From assembly GCA_947396885.1 (NCBI GenBank), contig OX377202.1, positions 14,694,001 through 14,758,000 of the forward strand: a stretch of 64,000 bases of DNA, read 5' to 3'. Under the pieces are notes generated by a model that saw nothing but the letters and a program-made list of their open reading frames with translations, did not search any database and was not told where the DNA came from. The position numbers and the translations under genes are program-made. Position 1 is the first letter of the stretch; every line of letters begins with the position of its first letter. The stretch is from Heligmosomoides polygyrus polygyrus (lineage: Eukaryota; Nematoda; Chromadorea; Rhabditida; Heligmosomidae). Shown in pieces: positions 34,481 to 46,200 of this stretch.

Positions 34481-35384
34481 TTTCAGGTCGTTACCTTAGT
34501 TTTGCCGTTTTTTTGACCTAATAACTTCAAATGTAAATATCTTAGCCCAAACATAACTTTATTAGTCGAAGTAAGAACCACTACAGTGTTCACACATTTG
34601 CCAACGAGATACTTGTTTATTTATTTTAGTAGTGTAGAACTCCGGAGATCTAGAAGCGATGAATTCTTCGAGAGCATATTCTGCACCATGTTGGTTCCTG
34701 AAGTATTTTCCTCGAAAGAAGCCGTCGGGGTGTTTGAAAAAATGGTACGGTGGATGGTCGGGTGTTTCGTATCCCAAAGAATGGAGCTTCTGCCTGGTGA
34801 TCATCATACGTGCAGCCAGGCGTTGTTGGGCAAAAGTATCGGTCCCCTTCTGTGGATTAGCTCTGGGTAAATTTGCTGGAGCTTCTTGTGCACCTCGTCC
34901 GGCTTCTGACAGCACTTTTCCGCCGTGATTGTTTCATCAGGTTTGAGAACGCTGTAGTGGATTAAACCGTTGGCACACCACCAAACGGTCACCATCACCT
35001 TTTCCTGGTGCATACTCGGGTTTGGACAGTGACTAGGTGCTTCGTCAATATCCAACCAAGAGCACTTCGCCGTCAATTGTCGTCGAAAATTCATTTTTGT
35101 CACAAGTCACAATTCGCCCCAGAAACGGGTCGTTTTTGTTGCGTAGAAGGAGCGCTGACGATACTTGCAAACGGCGAGGTCGAAGGGCGAATCTGCTATC
35201 GAAGAATTCATGGCTTCTAGATCTCCGGAGTTCTGAGCTACTGGAATTAATAAACCAGTGTCTCGTTGGCAAGGATGTGTGGGTTGTAGTGGTTCTTATT
35301 TCGACAAATAAAGTTATGTTTAAGCCGAGATACTTAACTTGAAGTTAGAGGTCAAAAAACGACAGAACTTAGGTAACGACCTAA
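34481..35384 (-). mobile_element. Mariner derivative with ~200-bp inverted ends (foldback)
   Basis: TA flanks the element (34479-34480; 35385-35386). The minus strand encodes SETMAR-type mariner transposase pieces: KNDPFLGRIVTCDKNEFSTT, DEVHKKLQQIYPELIHRRGP, ILLPNNAWLHV and HSLGYETPDHPPYHFFKHPD, frame-broken and without the N-terminal DNA-binding half. The outer 200 bp at each end, including coding sequence for the transposase C-terminus (RSRSHEFF / RSPEFYTTKINK), are inverted copies of each other. The 5' third has evidently been replaced by an inverted copy of the 3' third. Confidence 0.87.
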
Positions 35385-35386
35385 TA

Positions 35387-36225
35387 GTTTCATGTGCCAA
35401 TCAAGTATTCATCGCGACGTATTGGAAGACTGCGTGGCGCGGCCTCCTCGTTTGGCTGGCAAAATTTTTTCGAAATTCAGCTCTTAAAAATTAAGTTGCA
35501 AGTTTCCTTCAGCTGAAGCAATTTTATTTCCAATAAGCGCGGTCATTTTTAGACCGCTATATAGGAGAATTCGAGAAAGTGCAAAATTCACTTCGAACTT
35601 TTTTAAACCATTGTCCAGTTCAGTTTAAAGGGCGCTAATTTGATTTGAATAGAGTGCCACTCTTCAAGCCTTTGTCTTGTTGTTCAAGTTGATTTGTCTC
35701 TATCTTCTGCGATACCATTCAATGTCGCATGCGCGGCGCATTCCTGAGAGGGTGTTCTTTTTTACTCTACCTCTTAGTGGGATGCTACTGGTGTAAACTA
35801 TTAGCGCGCTAATGAGCCTGTCAATAGACTGATCCTTAGAGATTGTCGGCTGACCTCTGCCGGACGCCATTGGTAGGCGAGAAGACAGCGTGTTGAGATG
35901 CCCGCAGCGAAGTGAAGCACCTGTTAAGCTCTCTGACACCGTCGACACGTAGTTTAAATAAAATCGATGCTCGGAGCCGCTCTGTTCGCCTTGCCTCAAG
36001 GCTGCGTTCTGTTCTCCGAGTGGCTCCGGACCAGTGTCGAAGCTCGTTTTAATGCGTGTTACGAGGTTCGTCGGTTTCTTTCGTGGTTTCTTTGTATTCT
36101 GGGAAGTTACCTATTACATTGCGGAATGAGTGGATATGAAATGTTGGGCAGGTGAAGAGGCTTGTCAATTCTCACGAAGATCTGGCGTACTGTTGATGCT
36201 GGATACTGTTTCCGCCCTCGAGATA
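35387..36225. other. No gene recognised
   Basis: Short unsupported frames on both strands only. Confidence 0.4.
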
Positions 36226-36500
36226 TGGCCGTGTACTGCCTATTCGGGCGCAGTCGGAGAAGGTGCCGGCTGTCGCGTGTGCCTACTTCCAGGTTCCTGG
36301 TCCAGATTCACGCCCCGTCCAACCAGGCTCTCCATCCCTGGACTGGGAAGGATAAAACATTGACTTATCCATCGGATGGCCTCCGTAACTCGTTGTATAG
36401 ACCATTATGCACGTACTAAAATTGCCTCCATTACATCCCATAGAAGTATTATAGAAGGCTTGGCGCATCCGAGACGGTTTAATTAACACTGTTTTTATCC
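36226..36500 (+). mobile_element. tRNA-derived SINE, family B
   Basis: A-box region CGGGCGCAGTCGGAGAAGGT, B-box region CTGGTCCAGATTCACGCCCC, then GGAAGGATAAAACATTGACT and the 3' end GGCTTGGCGCATCCGAGACG. Diverged copy. Confidence 0.75.
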
Positions 36501-37130
36501 TTATTCTTCATCGCCTATTCTGGCGTGCATAAATCCGGCTTACCACAACGACTTTCTGCTGCTTGATCAGGTTTAACAATCGAAAGGCCTCTAGTCCTCT
36601 TAACTTACACCTAGCGATGGGATGATTACTTCGGTCTAAACAAGGCTAGAGGGCCAAGGAGGCCGCTCCTTTCCTTTTCCGTGATGGTAGAATCAATAAG
36701 GCAGTTATGAATCGGTTGCTATTAACGTTCAATGGCAGCTGTATCTAACTTATTTATTGTTCTTTACAAACTGCTGCCCGTATCGAGATCTTACTCGCTC
36801 GTAGAACAATCACACAACACGGTTTCTGTGCTAGGTTAGGCAACCAGAGGTAAAGAACTCCGGGCTCACCTGCCTGCAAACTAGGGAAAGATTTCGACCT
36901 CCCGTGGAACTTCAAGTTGCGACCATGATCATTAGAAGAGGCTCAGAATGCGGATTACGAATATGGGTGCCAAAATTGCAAAATGAAACTCCTGAGCGAG
37001 ATATGGCCTGCCGAAGTTGGGTGACCTTACCGCAAGATCGATCCAGCAGTGGGCGCCGAAACAACAACGTCACACGTGCCAAAGGAAGCACTACCTCTAC
37101 GCCACCGCCACAGCTGGAGGGGTATCCTTA

Positions 37131-37265
37131 GCCCTAGTTTATACTTGCGCCGCCACGCGGCGCGGCACTACGATCGCCATAGATATCGATTTTTCGTGCC
37201 GCTCGGTCAATATCTATCCCGACCGTCGTGCCGCGCCGCGTAGCGGCGCAAGTATAAACTGGGGC
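37131..37265. mobile_element. MITE, GCCCTAGTTTATACTTGCGC family, TTA target duplication
   Basis: 135 bp, almost fully palindromic, with TTA at 37128-37130 and 37266-37268. It is a second copy of the element at 29461-29590 with the same GCGCCGCCACGCGGCGCGGC core. Confidence 0.87.
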
Positions 37266-37386
37266 TTACGGAGCTCCTACGCTCTCGCGTCACGTCTTTC
37301 GCACGGCCTGGCTGCGGTCAGGCTACCCAACTTCGGCAGGTCACAGCTCGCTTAGGAGTTGACTGCGCTACCATGCGCCATTGAAG

Positions 37387-37680
37387 CGTATGGTAGCGCA
37401 GTCGGAAGAGGCGCCAGCTGTCGCGTGCACCCCGAACCGAGATTCTTGGTTCCGGTTCTACTCAGGGGAACCAAGCCTTCCATCCCTCCAGCGTCCATGA
37501 ACTAGCATCCAATTGCCTAGGAAGGGTAAAGCATTCACTTGTACATCGTCTGGCCACCGCATTTTGTTGTTTAGGCCAAATATGCACTCAAATTATCTCT
37601 ACGATACGAGATTCTCTGGAACGAGAATGCGTGGCGCATCCCACGACGGGATTGGTTAACGCTTTCTTTATCCTTTTATA
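37387..37680 (+). mobile_element. tRNA-derived SINE, family B, full length
   Basis: TATGGTAGCGCAGTCGGAAG opens the tRNA-like head. The body contains GGAAGGGTAAAGCATTCACT and GGCCACCGCATTTTGTTGT. The 3' end is GAATGCGTGGCGCATCCCAC, then GGGATTGGTTAACGCTTTCT and a TTTATCCTTTTAT tail. Confidence 0.82.
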
Positions 37681-38712
37681 GGATACTACCTCTGAAAGTA
37701 CAGTGAAGCGTCGATCAGAAATCATGATTGCTCTACCTCTCCACCCTTCGTATAGCAACACATAGTGATTTTCGTTCTTTTTCTGCCGTACCATTCTATT
37801 CTTTCATTCCGGAATACATGTTGCGTTGATTTAACGCCAAGGCAAAAACGAATCATGCTTACGCCTGCTGCTAACACGATGTGCTGCGATTTGAGAGGTT
37901 CAGATTCCTCATACAGGTTTAGTTTCCGTTATTCGGACGCACGCTTCGGCCGTATTACTTGATACTATACCAGAGATGAGATATGGCAGGCTTTAAGCAT
38001 TAATAGTGTGCAGATGCACGTCAGGCAATCTGTTCAGCAGTAGTTACCACAAGGTTCGAAAGACTGAAGCTTTTGCAGCGACTTGACTAATTATTCACCC
38101 CGAGAAGACCACTAATCACCTGGACCACCCAAAGTGTGCCTAGGGACACTTTACATCGCCATTTTCTAAGGTCATTGGCTGACTCATTGGCATCTCATTG
38201 TTGAGCGCTGCTTACACGCAAGCGAAGTGCCCTTGTGAGACTCCGGATGAGCTCTACAAGGATTCGTTGGAAGTGATCATATTAGGTCCCAGCACCACCC
38301 ACCTTTCTTTGCTGTTTACCTCCTTCTTTTCCGTTTCTCTACTGATATAACCTCTAAATAACCGCGATATTTCCCGAATAGGTCATTCGAGCTGAATTAC
38401 ACTAAATACACACTTCGAGGGTCACCCTAATTGTTACATAGCCTCTCGTAAAAATCAAAAGCTAGGCACCTATTCAATGTGTAGATAATTTAATACCTAT
38501 AGTTTTGTCGAAGTTCAATCTATTTCGTGACCCCGAATTCACTCCCCTTAGTCTTTCCTTACTGTTAGGTCTTCTTACTGCTCCAGGCTGTCGATTTTTT
38601 CTGTATTCTCTGACGTGGTGATTGCTGCTGCGGTGCTCGGCGGTCTTGCAACATGCTCTTGAAGAGCCGGGTTCAAAAAAAGGGGAAAAAACCATGCTGT
38701 TCCATCTATAGG

Positions 38713-38732
38713 AAATAAATAAATAAATAAAT
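38713..38732. repeat. (AAAT)n microsatellite
   Basis: About five units immediately before a SINE family B fragment. Confidence 0.8.
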
Positions 38733-38739
38733 CTGCCTG

Positions 38740-38905
38740 AGAAAGGTGAAACACTGACTGTTTATCGGGTGGATTGGATGGCCAACTCATTCTATATGAC
38801 AAATACGCATACAAGCGGCCTTCAAGACATCCTGTAGAAGTGTAATGCGTGGCGCATTCCAAAAAAGTTTGACTAACGTCTTACTTAATCCTTTATACTT
38901 ATTCT
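38740..38905 (+). mobile_element. SINE family B, 3' half
   Basis: GAAAGGTGAAACACTGACTG, GGATGGCCAACTCATTCTA, CAAATACGCATACAAGCGGC, TGCGTGGCGCATTCCAAAAA and a TTAATCCTTTATACTTATTC tail. Confidence 0.75.
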
Positions 38906-39394
38906 CATCAACTTCTCTGTGGCTTCCGGCATTACATAAAGTGAAATAAAAGAACAGAACCAAGGCATGCAAACAGATGAAGGAAAGGAAGAGGTAATTA
39001 GGTTTCTGTTTTGCACCGGGCCCTTATACGAAAACGGAACTATGAACTATGAAGTCCCCCTGTGCTCATCAGTAAGGGAGGGGACGGAAGAGAGATCTAG
39101 TCAACACACCTGTATCCTTCCTGGATGGATGTCCTGATCCTGGACCGTGTCTCGATGAAGCTGAGGACTGTTGTGGAAGTATATTAGAAAGTTCATCAGA
39201 AGATTATATGTAAGAGTTAAGGTTCGTCGAAGAAACTAAGGTAGAAGAGAAAAACTAGAATGTAATAGCGTAGTGTTATGAAGAACATCTCATCTTCCCT
39301 TCTACTCTTGAAAACTGTCGTTTTTCTCCGTCTACCTTCCAACAACGCGTCGAGGAGAGGGAATAATGGCCGACGCAACCCAATTTCTTTGCGG

Positions 39395-39560
39395 TATGCG
39401 CCACGTGTTCTGCCTTTATCGTGGAGAAATTTGAATGCACATTTGACCTATGCAGTCACCTGCGGTGGCCAGTCGGTGGACAAGTCAGTGTTTTATCCTT
39501 CCCAGAGGAGTCTCCCACTAATTCACCGAACCCGAAGGGATGGTTGCCCTTTACCGCGCC
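39395..39560 (-). mobile_element. SINE family B, partial
   Basis: Antisense copy: GGTATGCGCCACGTGTTCTG, CCTGCGGTGGCCAGTCGGTG, GTTTTATCCTTCCCAGAGGA, ATTCACCGAACCCGAAGGGA. The tRNA-like head is lost. Confidence 0.75.
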
Positions 39561-39616
39561 AGAGTCAAGAGCCTTGATTTGGGGTGAATGCGACAGCCTT
39601 GATAATGTTCTCGACT

Positions 39617-39936
39617 TCAAATAGGATAAGGATAAAGGATAAAGGACGGCGTTACTCAATCCCTTCTGGGATGCGCCAGCGCATTCTATTCTACGGGATG
39701 TCGTGGAGGCGACATGAATGCGTATTTGGCCATACAATGACTTGCGGTGGCCAGCCGATGAACAAGTCAGCGCTTTATCCTTCCCAGACACGTCTGGTAC
39801 CAATTCACCGACCCCGGAGGGATGGAAGGCTTGGTTGGCCCGGGCGGGAAATCCGAACCAGGAACCTGGTATCGGGTGCACGCGACAGTCTGCACCTCCT
39901 CCGACTGCGCTACACGCGCCCGACTTCAAATAGGCA
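39617..39936 (-). mobile_element. tRNA-derived SINE, family B, full length
   Basis: Antisense copy that keeps all parts: a TTATCC-type tail (39620-39645 as GATAAGGATAAAGGATAAAG), GGGATGCGCCAGCGCATTCT, GGTGGCCAGCCGATGAACAA and the tRNA-like head at the right end (GACTGCGCTACACGCGCCCG). It is among the best preserved copies, about 300 bp 5' of the hydrolase start. Confidence 0.85.
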
Positions 39937-40253
39937 CAATTAAAATTTAGGTGCATTGATCTACCTCAGTTTTTACGAGCTGCAGCATCGTCGTAATTTG
40001 ACCACTCCATACCTAGCTATAGTCTGATCATCTCTAGCAGTTTAGTAGCGTACATTCTTTTTTCTGTGGTACTTCTACTTCAGCTGCCGTTGTTCTTCCA
40101 TGAACTGACGTTTTTGAGAAGAATGAGGACGCTTTCCGAGAGAGCCCAAGGCAACCAAACGAATAATTCACTTCCAAAGAGTATAAGCTTGATAAACGAT
40201 AACGATGTCTTGTGTGTAATGATTGAAGGCACATTACAACCCGTTAATGCTGC

Positions 40254-40262
40254 GGTTTTTAG
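40254..40262 (+). other. Probable spliced-leader acceptor of the hydrolase gene
   Basis: GGTTTTTAG lies 3 bases before the ATG at 40266 (GGTTTTTAG|ACAATG). An AG acceptor this close to a start codon with no upstream exon in frame is typical of SL trans-splicing in nematodes. Confidence 0.6.
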
Positions 40263-40265
40263 ACA

Positions 40266-43200
40266 ATGACGATCACCAGAAGTCGGTTGCGAGTCTTGTG
40301 CCTGCACGGGTATCGTCAGAATGAGGTGTTGTTCCGCGAGAAGACCGGCAGCCTGAGGAAGCAGTTCAAGAAGTACGCGGATTTCGAGTTCGTCAGCGCA
40401 CCGTTGGTGCCGAATGTCGAGTCTTCCGAAGAACGTGGAGATGTGCGTGGCTGGTGGTTCTCTCGTCCGGACGACCAATTCAGCTCCAGAGATGTGTGCT
40501 CCATAGCAACTGGATTCGAGAAGTCAGTGAGTGATTCCTTCTGAGGCGGTGTATTTTCGACAATGTGTTGTCAGGGTCGGGATAAAGGATAAGGTGTCGC
40601 TTAAGCTTAGGTCGCCACTTCTTTTCTTCAGTAAGAGAGTCATTAAAATACACAGTCTGTACAGCACTGAAGATCGATATCGGCAGCACATGAACGGTCC
40701 AAGTCTACTTTCTTAGGGTCTGTTCATACTTCGCGACAAAAGCGACTCGTCGCGCGTGCAAAATATGCATGTCGATTAAAACCCAGCGCGCGCTACCGAA
40801 AAGTGTTTATACTCGAACGCCGCCGCTGTCGCTCCAGTCGCTGCTGTCGCCTGTTCATACTTCCGCGGGCTGGCTCTCATTGCTCTTGTCCCTGCTGTCG
40901 CGAAGTATGAACAGGCCCTTAACCGGCATTGCAGCCACCTGCCGCTATTCGTTGTGGGAACCCGTGGGTTTCCTGACGGGAGCCGTTTTTCAATAGGGCC
41001 TGTCGGCGCAAATAGGGTCCGGGGGGGGGGGGGTCACCACAGCATTGCGCGGCGGGCCGGCGTGGCGAGTGGCTACATGCAGTGAATGTAGATGCAGTCT
41101 TATCTCTTCATTTCAATTATATATCCGCGTTTTATGTGCTTCCTAATTGGACAAGGGAGGGATCTCCAGGATGTAGGCAATTTTAACACGGATGCGTCAC
41201 TTAAGTCACACCCTGGAGTCCCTTCCCTTGCCTAAATCTGTGCTCTCCTCCGCGTCAGCGTCAGCGCATCAGAATACAGCTACAGCATTATTTGTTTGTT
41301 TTCTTTACTATCAGTTTGCCTTGTCTCGTTTTCTTGGTGTTGGTGACACTTTTTTTAGGGTGACCCCCCCCCCCGATCCTATTTGCGCTGGCCTGTCCAT
41401 ACTTCGCGACGAGCTCGACTCGTCACTCGTGCAAAACGTGCAAGTCGACTAATACCGAGCGGTCGCTGCGCTTAAATCTGTTCCTACTCGAGTTCTGTCG
41501 CTGTCGCTCTTGTCGCTTTTGTAGCCTGCTCATACTTCGCGCCGGCGATGGGAGCGACTGGGGCGACGAACGGAGTGTGGAGTACGTAATTGCACCATAG
41601 CGCACTAGTGTCCAAAGGAAACCATTTCTATTCTGCCATTCTTCAGATCAAGGTAAGGCATACTATTTTACTTCTTTTGAGTGCCAGATTGATGATGTAG
41701 GTAATATGACTGTTTGCTAGTGTCTGCGTTGACTGATTAACTGACTGACAAGAAGTAGGCGTTATGGTGCAATCACGTACACTACACTACATCCGTCGCT
41801 CTTGTCGCTCCTGTCGCTGTTGTTGCTATCGTCACCTGTTCATACTTCCCGGGCGCTTCGCCGTTCTTGTCGCTGCCGTGCGAAGTATGAACAGGACCAT
41901 AGCTGAGGGCTTCGGAGGAGCAGTTATCGAGCGTGGCGCCCCTCACATGCCCTTAGGTTGTGTTATATACCCGCGGACCAGAAGACGAAGTACTTCCCAT
42001 TGCGACTGCTGTTGTGTTTCCATTCGATCAAAGGCTATGTTCTTCCTTCTACGATACGAAGCATTTCTAGAAGTCCTATGTATTGATTGTGGTACTATTG
42101 TACTTAGTGTACCGCACTGAATCTTGTTCAAAATAGGTCTACTAGGGGTAATATGCCATGGGAAGAACGAATACCGTAGTCGTTTTTTGCGGAAATGCCG
42201 TATAAGCCCGCCACATTAAGCTCGAATCGCCCATCGGCCTTGCGAAATAGCGCGCGCTGATAAAAGACGCAGAGACTCCTGCCCCTACCAGCACGCATTC
42301 GCGGCCGTCTCGGGGGGGGGGGGGGGGGGGGGGGTTTAGAGCGCGCTAACCCCAAGGCGTTCCACTCATATGGGATCGTGCTACGGAACCTCTACGGTAT
42401 TTGCGGCAGTTCGATCACGTAGAGATGTTCTTAGAGGGACTGGCGATCATGGTTGGACTTCACTGGTGGTTGGTGGGTAGGTGCTATCCAAGCTACTCGT
42501 GTAGAAACTGCTTTCGTCGCGCCTTGGCGTGAAATAAGGGCTTGTAGACGTCTCACATCTTCCCATTCTTTCAATGTTGTAGGATTGTGACAGAAATCCT
42601 GAGCGTGCCACATCTTCATCACGTCAAAATTAGGTGTACAACAATAATGTTACATATCCTTATTACAAACGCAGGCGTTCGCGTTCGTTTCTGTACAATG
42701 TGCCTCCCCAACTGGAAAAGCGGCGCAAATCGGGTCGGGGGGGGGGGGGGGGGGGGGGAGGAGGTAGGGACTCCAGGGTGTGGCTCGAGTGACGCGCCCG
42801 TGTTAAAATTGCCTACATCCTGGAGTTCCCTACCTTGCTCAATTCGGAAGCACATAGAACACGGATATGTAATCGAAACAAGGAGATAAGACATTCGTTG
42901 TGTGTAGCTACTCGCCGCGGCAGGCCATGTCGACCCCCCCCCCCTTCCCCACGACCCAATTTGCGCAGCGGAGGAGAGCACAGAACAGAGCTGTAGCATT
43001 GTTTGTCCTATTCTTTACTATTAGTATGTTTTGTCTGTGTGAAGAGCGCAGAATCCAGCTGCGGATTCCCCCTGAGCGACGAAAGCAGTTTCCACACGAG
43101 TAGCTTGGATGAAACTCATCCACCATCCACCAGTGAAGTCCAACCATGATGCCAGTCCCTCTAAGAACATCTCTGCGCCGCAAATACCGTAGAGGTTCCG

Positions 43201-46200
43201 TAGCACGATCCCACATGAGTGGAACGCCTTGGGATTAGCGCGCTCTAGAACGCAGAGATTGTGTTGGGCGCGGCGCGGTCATACGCGCCGGACAGCTGGT
43301 CTGCATTTACATGAGATCATGCTGTGGCGCGCAGGTATGGCGACTAGATACACACAGCGAATGTAAATGCAATCTAATCTCCTCGTTTCGATTACAGATT
43401 CAGGTCTTGTTTTCTTCTGAATTGAGCAAGGGAGGGAACTCTAGGATGAAGGCAATTTTAAAGGGGTGCGCTAGTCGGCCCAGACCACCGAGTCCCATCC
43501 CTTGCCCGATTCTGTGCTCCCCTCCGCGTCAGCGCAGGATAGCACAGAACAGCTTTCCAGGCTTTTCGAGATTTCAAGGCTTCTGCCCCGGCTAACCTGT
43601 GCTGCAGGCTAGAGACGGCGAAATAGTGCGCATCGGTAGGGGGCAGAGTCTCTGCGTCTCTTACCAGCGCGCGCTATTTCACAGGGCCTTGGGCGATTCG
43701 AGCTTAATATAGCAGGCTTATAAGGCATTTCCCGCAAAAAACGACTATGATATTCGTTCTTCCCATCGCATATTACCCCTAGTAGACCTATTTTGAACAA
43801 GATTTAGTGCGGTACACTAAGTACAATAGTACCTTGATTGTTACCACTTCCGTAATAGTACTTCCTCAGTTTATTCTCACGTTTTTCTGTTTTACCCGTA
43901 AGATGGTCCTTTTTCGCAAATTGGTGACACGACACGAAGCTTTTGCTTTCTCAGTTGTTTGGTCAGATGGAACGGGAGCACGTAGCTCTCGGTTAGAGTT
44001 CTGCAAGGGTTGCCGAGGTGACGTAAATGTGTGTTCTGAGCGTCGAGCTCTTCCACAAAGTTAGTTTTAGCACATAATTTCTGCGTCTGTTCATAAATTT
44101 GCCCCACAATTCATTTTCTAGAGGGTTTGTTAGGTTTGTTCAAGAGTTTATGCGTGGATCTCATATTTATTTTTGAGTGCAGTGCTAAGTAGTTGCTAGT
44201 CTTTTTAGAATAGAGCTGAAGCAGGTGTTAACTTCAACATAATCTGTTTGACATGAACATGAGGCTTGATCAGTTGAACCAGACAGAATTGTTCATTAGG
44301 TGTCAGCTTTTGTCGTTTGAAACGTCAGGTCAGCAGGTTCTTCGGCTATTTTGAACCTTCACCGCTCGCGTGAAAGCCATCGGCGAGACGATTTACGTTC
44401 CGAATGACGGGAGCTGGTGGCTGTCGCTGCGAATGATTGCGCTTTAATGCTGTTTCACTTGGCTGCCGACGATCCCTCATAGTACGAACAGACGGCTGCC
44501 CCATTGTTTCAGTGCTAGAGTTTCCTAGCGATTACTGACCGCTTTCAGGATAGTTTTCCTTCGCATTGGGTCATAAATTTTGCACTTCCGTCGGCTTCAC
44601 TTTATCTTTTATAGTGGATATTATGGCCCAATAAATGGCCTGGGTCTATTTGCCCACCTGCCTCAAAATCCTTTGCCTCTTGAGAGTCACATAGTGAGTC
44701 AACGATCACCTTTCATCTGCAGTTATGTCAGTGATGATTAACCACTCTTGGGTAGGTTCTTGCTTACCTGCAGCTGATCTTTCACATGAGCGCTTTGGGG
44801 TCTTTACCGTATGCACATAGTACTGGAACAACCGAGGACTGCCAGTTTGAGGGTTGTCGAGCTCACTCCTCCTGGCTTTCTTCTACCTTTCCTATACTGC
44901 CTGTATCTGTACACTCTGATAGGTCCTTAGCCTTCAAGGGAGCACTTTAAATGAACGATCTCACTTTCCTATACCTCTGGCGTGAGGAATCCAATTATTA
45001 TTGGCTATTTTTGAGAAGGGCGCGTGGTGCTCAGTCGGAAAAGGCGCCGGCTGTCGCCTGCACCCGATACCAGGTTCCTGGTTCGTATTTCCCGCCCGAG
45101 CCAACCAAGCCTTCCATCCCTCCGGGGTCGGTGAATTGGTACCAGACTTGTCTGAGAAGGATAAAGCACTGACTTGTACATTGGCTGACCACCGCAAGTT
45201 ATTGTGTGGCCAAAAATACGCATTCAACACGTCTTCATGACATCCCGTAGAAGTAGAATGCGTGGCGCATCCCAGAAAGGATTGAATAACGCCGTCCTTT
45301 ATCCTCTATCCTTTGTTTTTGAGAATTCGCTTTTCGGAGCTGCTTAGCCTAATGATTTCTTTATAAAAGCTGCAATTTGTCGTAAGCTAGTTATTGTTAA
45401 AAGTTTTCAATTCAAGACTCATCTGCACAATAAACAGCTACTGCAGCCACCTGGTGTAAGTGATAGCCTCCTTCTATTTGAATAGTAGCCTCTTAAACAT
45501 TTCTATAGATTAGTTTGCAATCACTAGTGGTGTTCTTACCAGCCTTCGAACGTCTTTGTACTTTTAAAAGCAAATAATTATAAGGGAACCTCTCTGCTGC
45601 TCGCTGGTGCAGGGTTTTCTTCGTTATTTGTCTGAAAAGGAAAGCCAATACCTTGTTTGCACTTGCTGGCGATAATGTTGGGAACTTTAGGTTTTGGGCT
45701 ACTGGCGATAGTTATCGTGCGAAAGATCGGCGGCATCCTTTCCGTACAAATATTTGAAATGATTCAGTTTATTTTATTTTAATTTTTATTCATCTCTTCG
45801 AGCCAAGTTCGTGGCCCCGGCAGCTGTTTCGATATACTTTGATTGCTGCACGTTTAGCGGTGCATTCTAGTCAGCATGTGTAGTCTTCCTCTCTTGTTGC
45901 TTTAACTTTTTTGTGGCCTAGTTTTGCAGAAGAAGTAGGACAATCTCGAATATCAACTTTTTACTCATGTTTATACGACGAGCGATATAAGGTTGTTCAG
46001 CTCGCAAGCCAATGTTCCAAATAGAAAAATTTTGTTTAACTCAGAATACTTTAAACCTAACCTGGAAAAAATAGGAAAACAGACAACAAGCAAGTTAAAT
46101 AACAAGCGAATAGAAACTTCGGTGACTTCGAACCAGCTGTGTGATCTCACTTGCGCTCTCGTTTAAACCAACACCGGCAGGTAATGCTGTTGTTCTCCAT

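Noticed and set aside
42619..42999. 126-codon minus and 100-codon plus frames
   Set aside because: Both cross poly-G/poly-C runs (translating to Gly or Pro runs) in a MITE.
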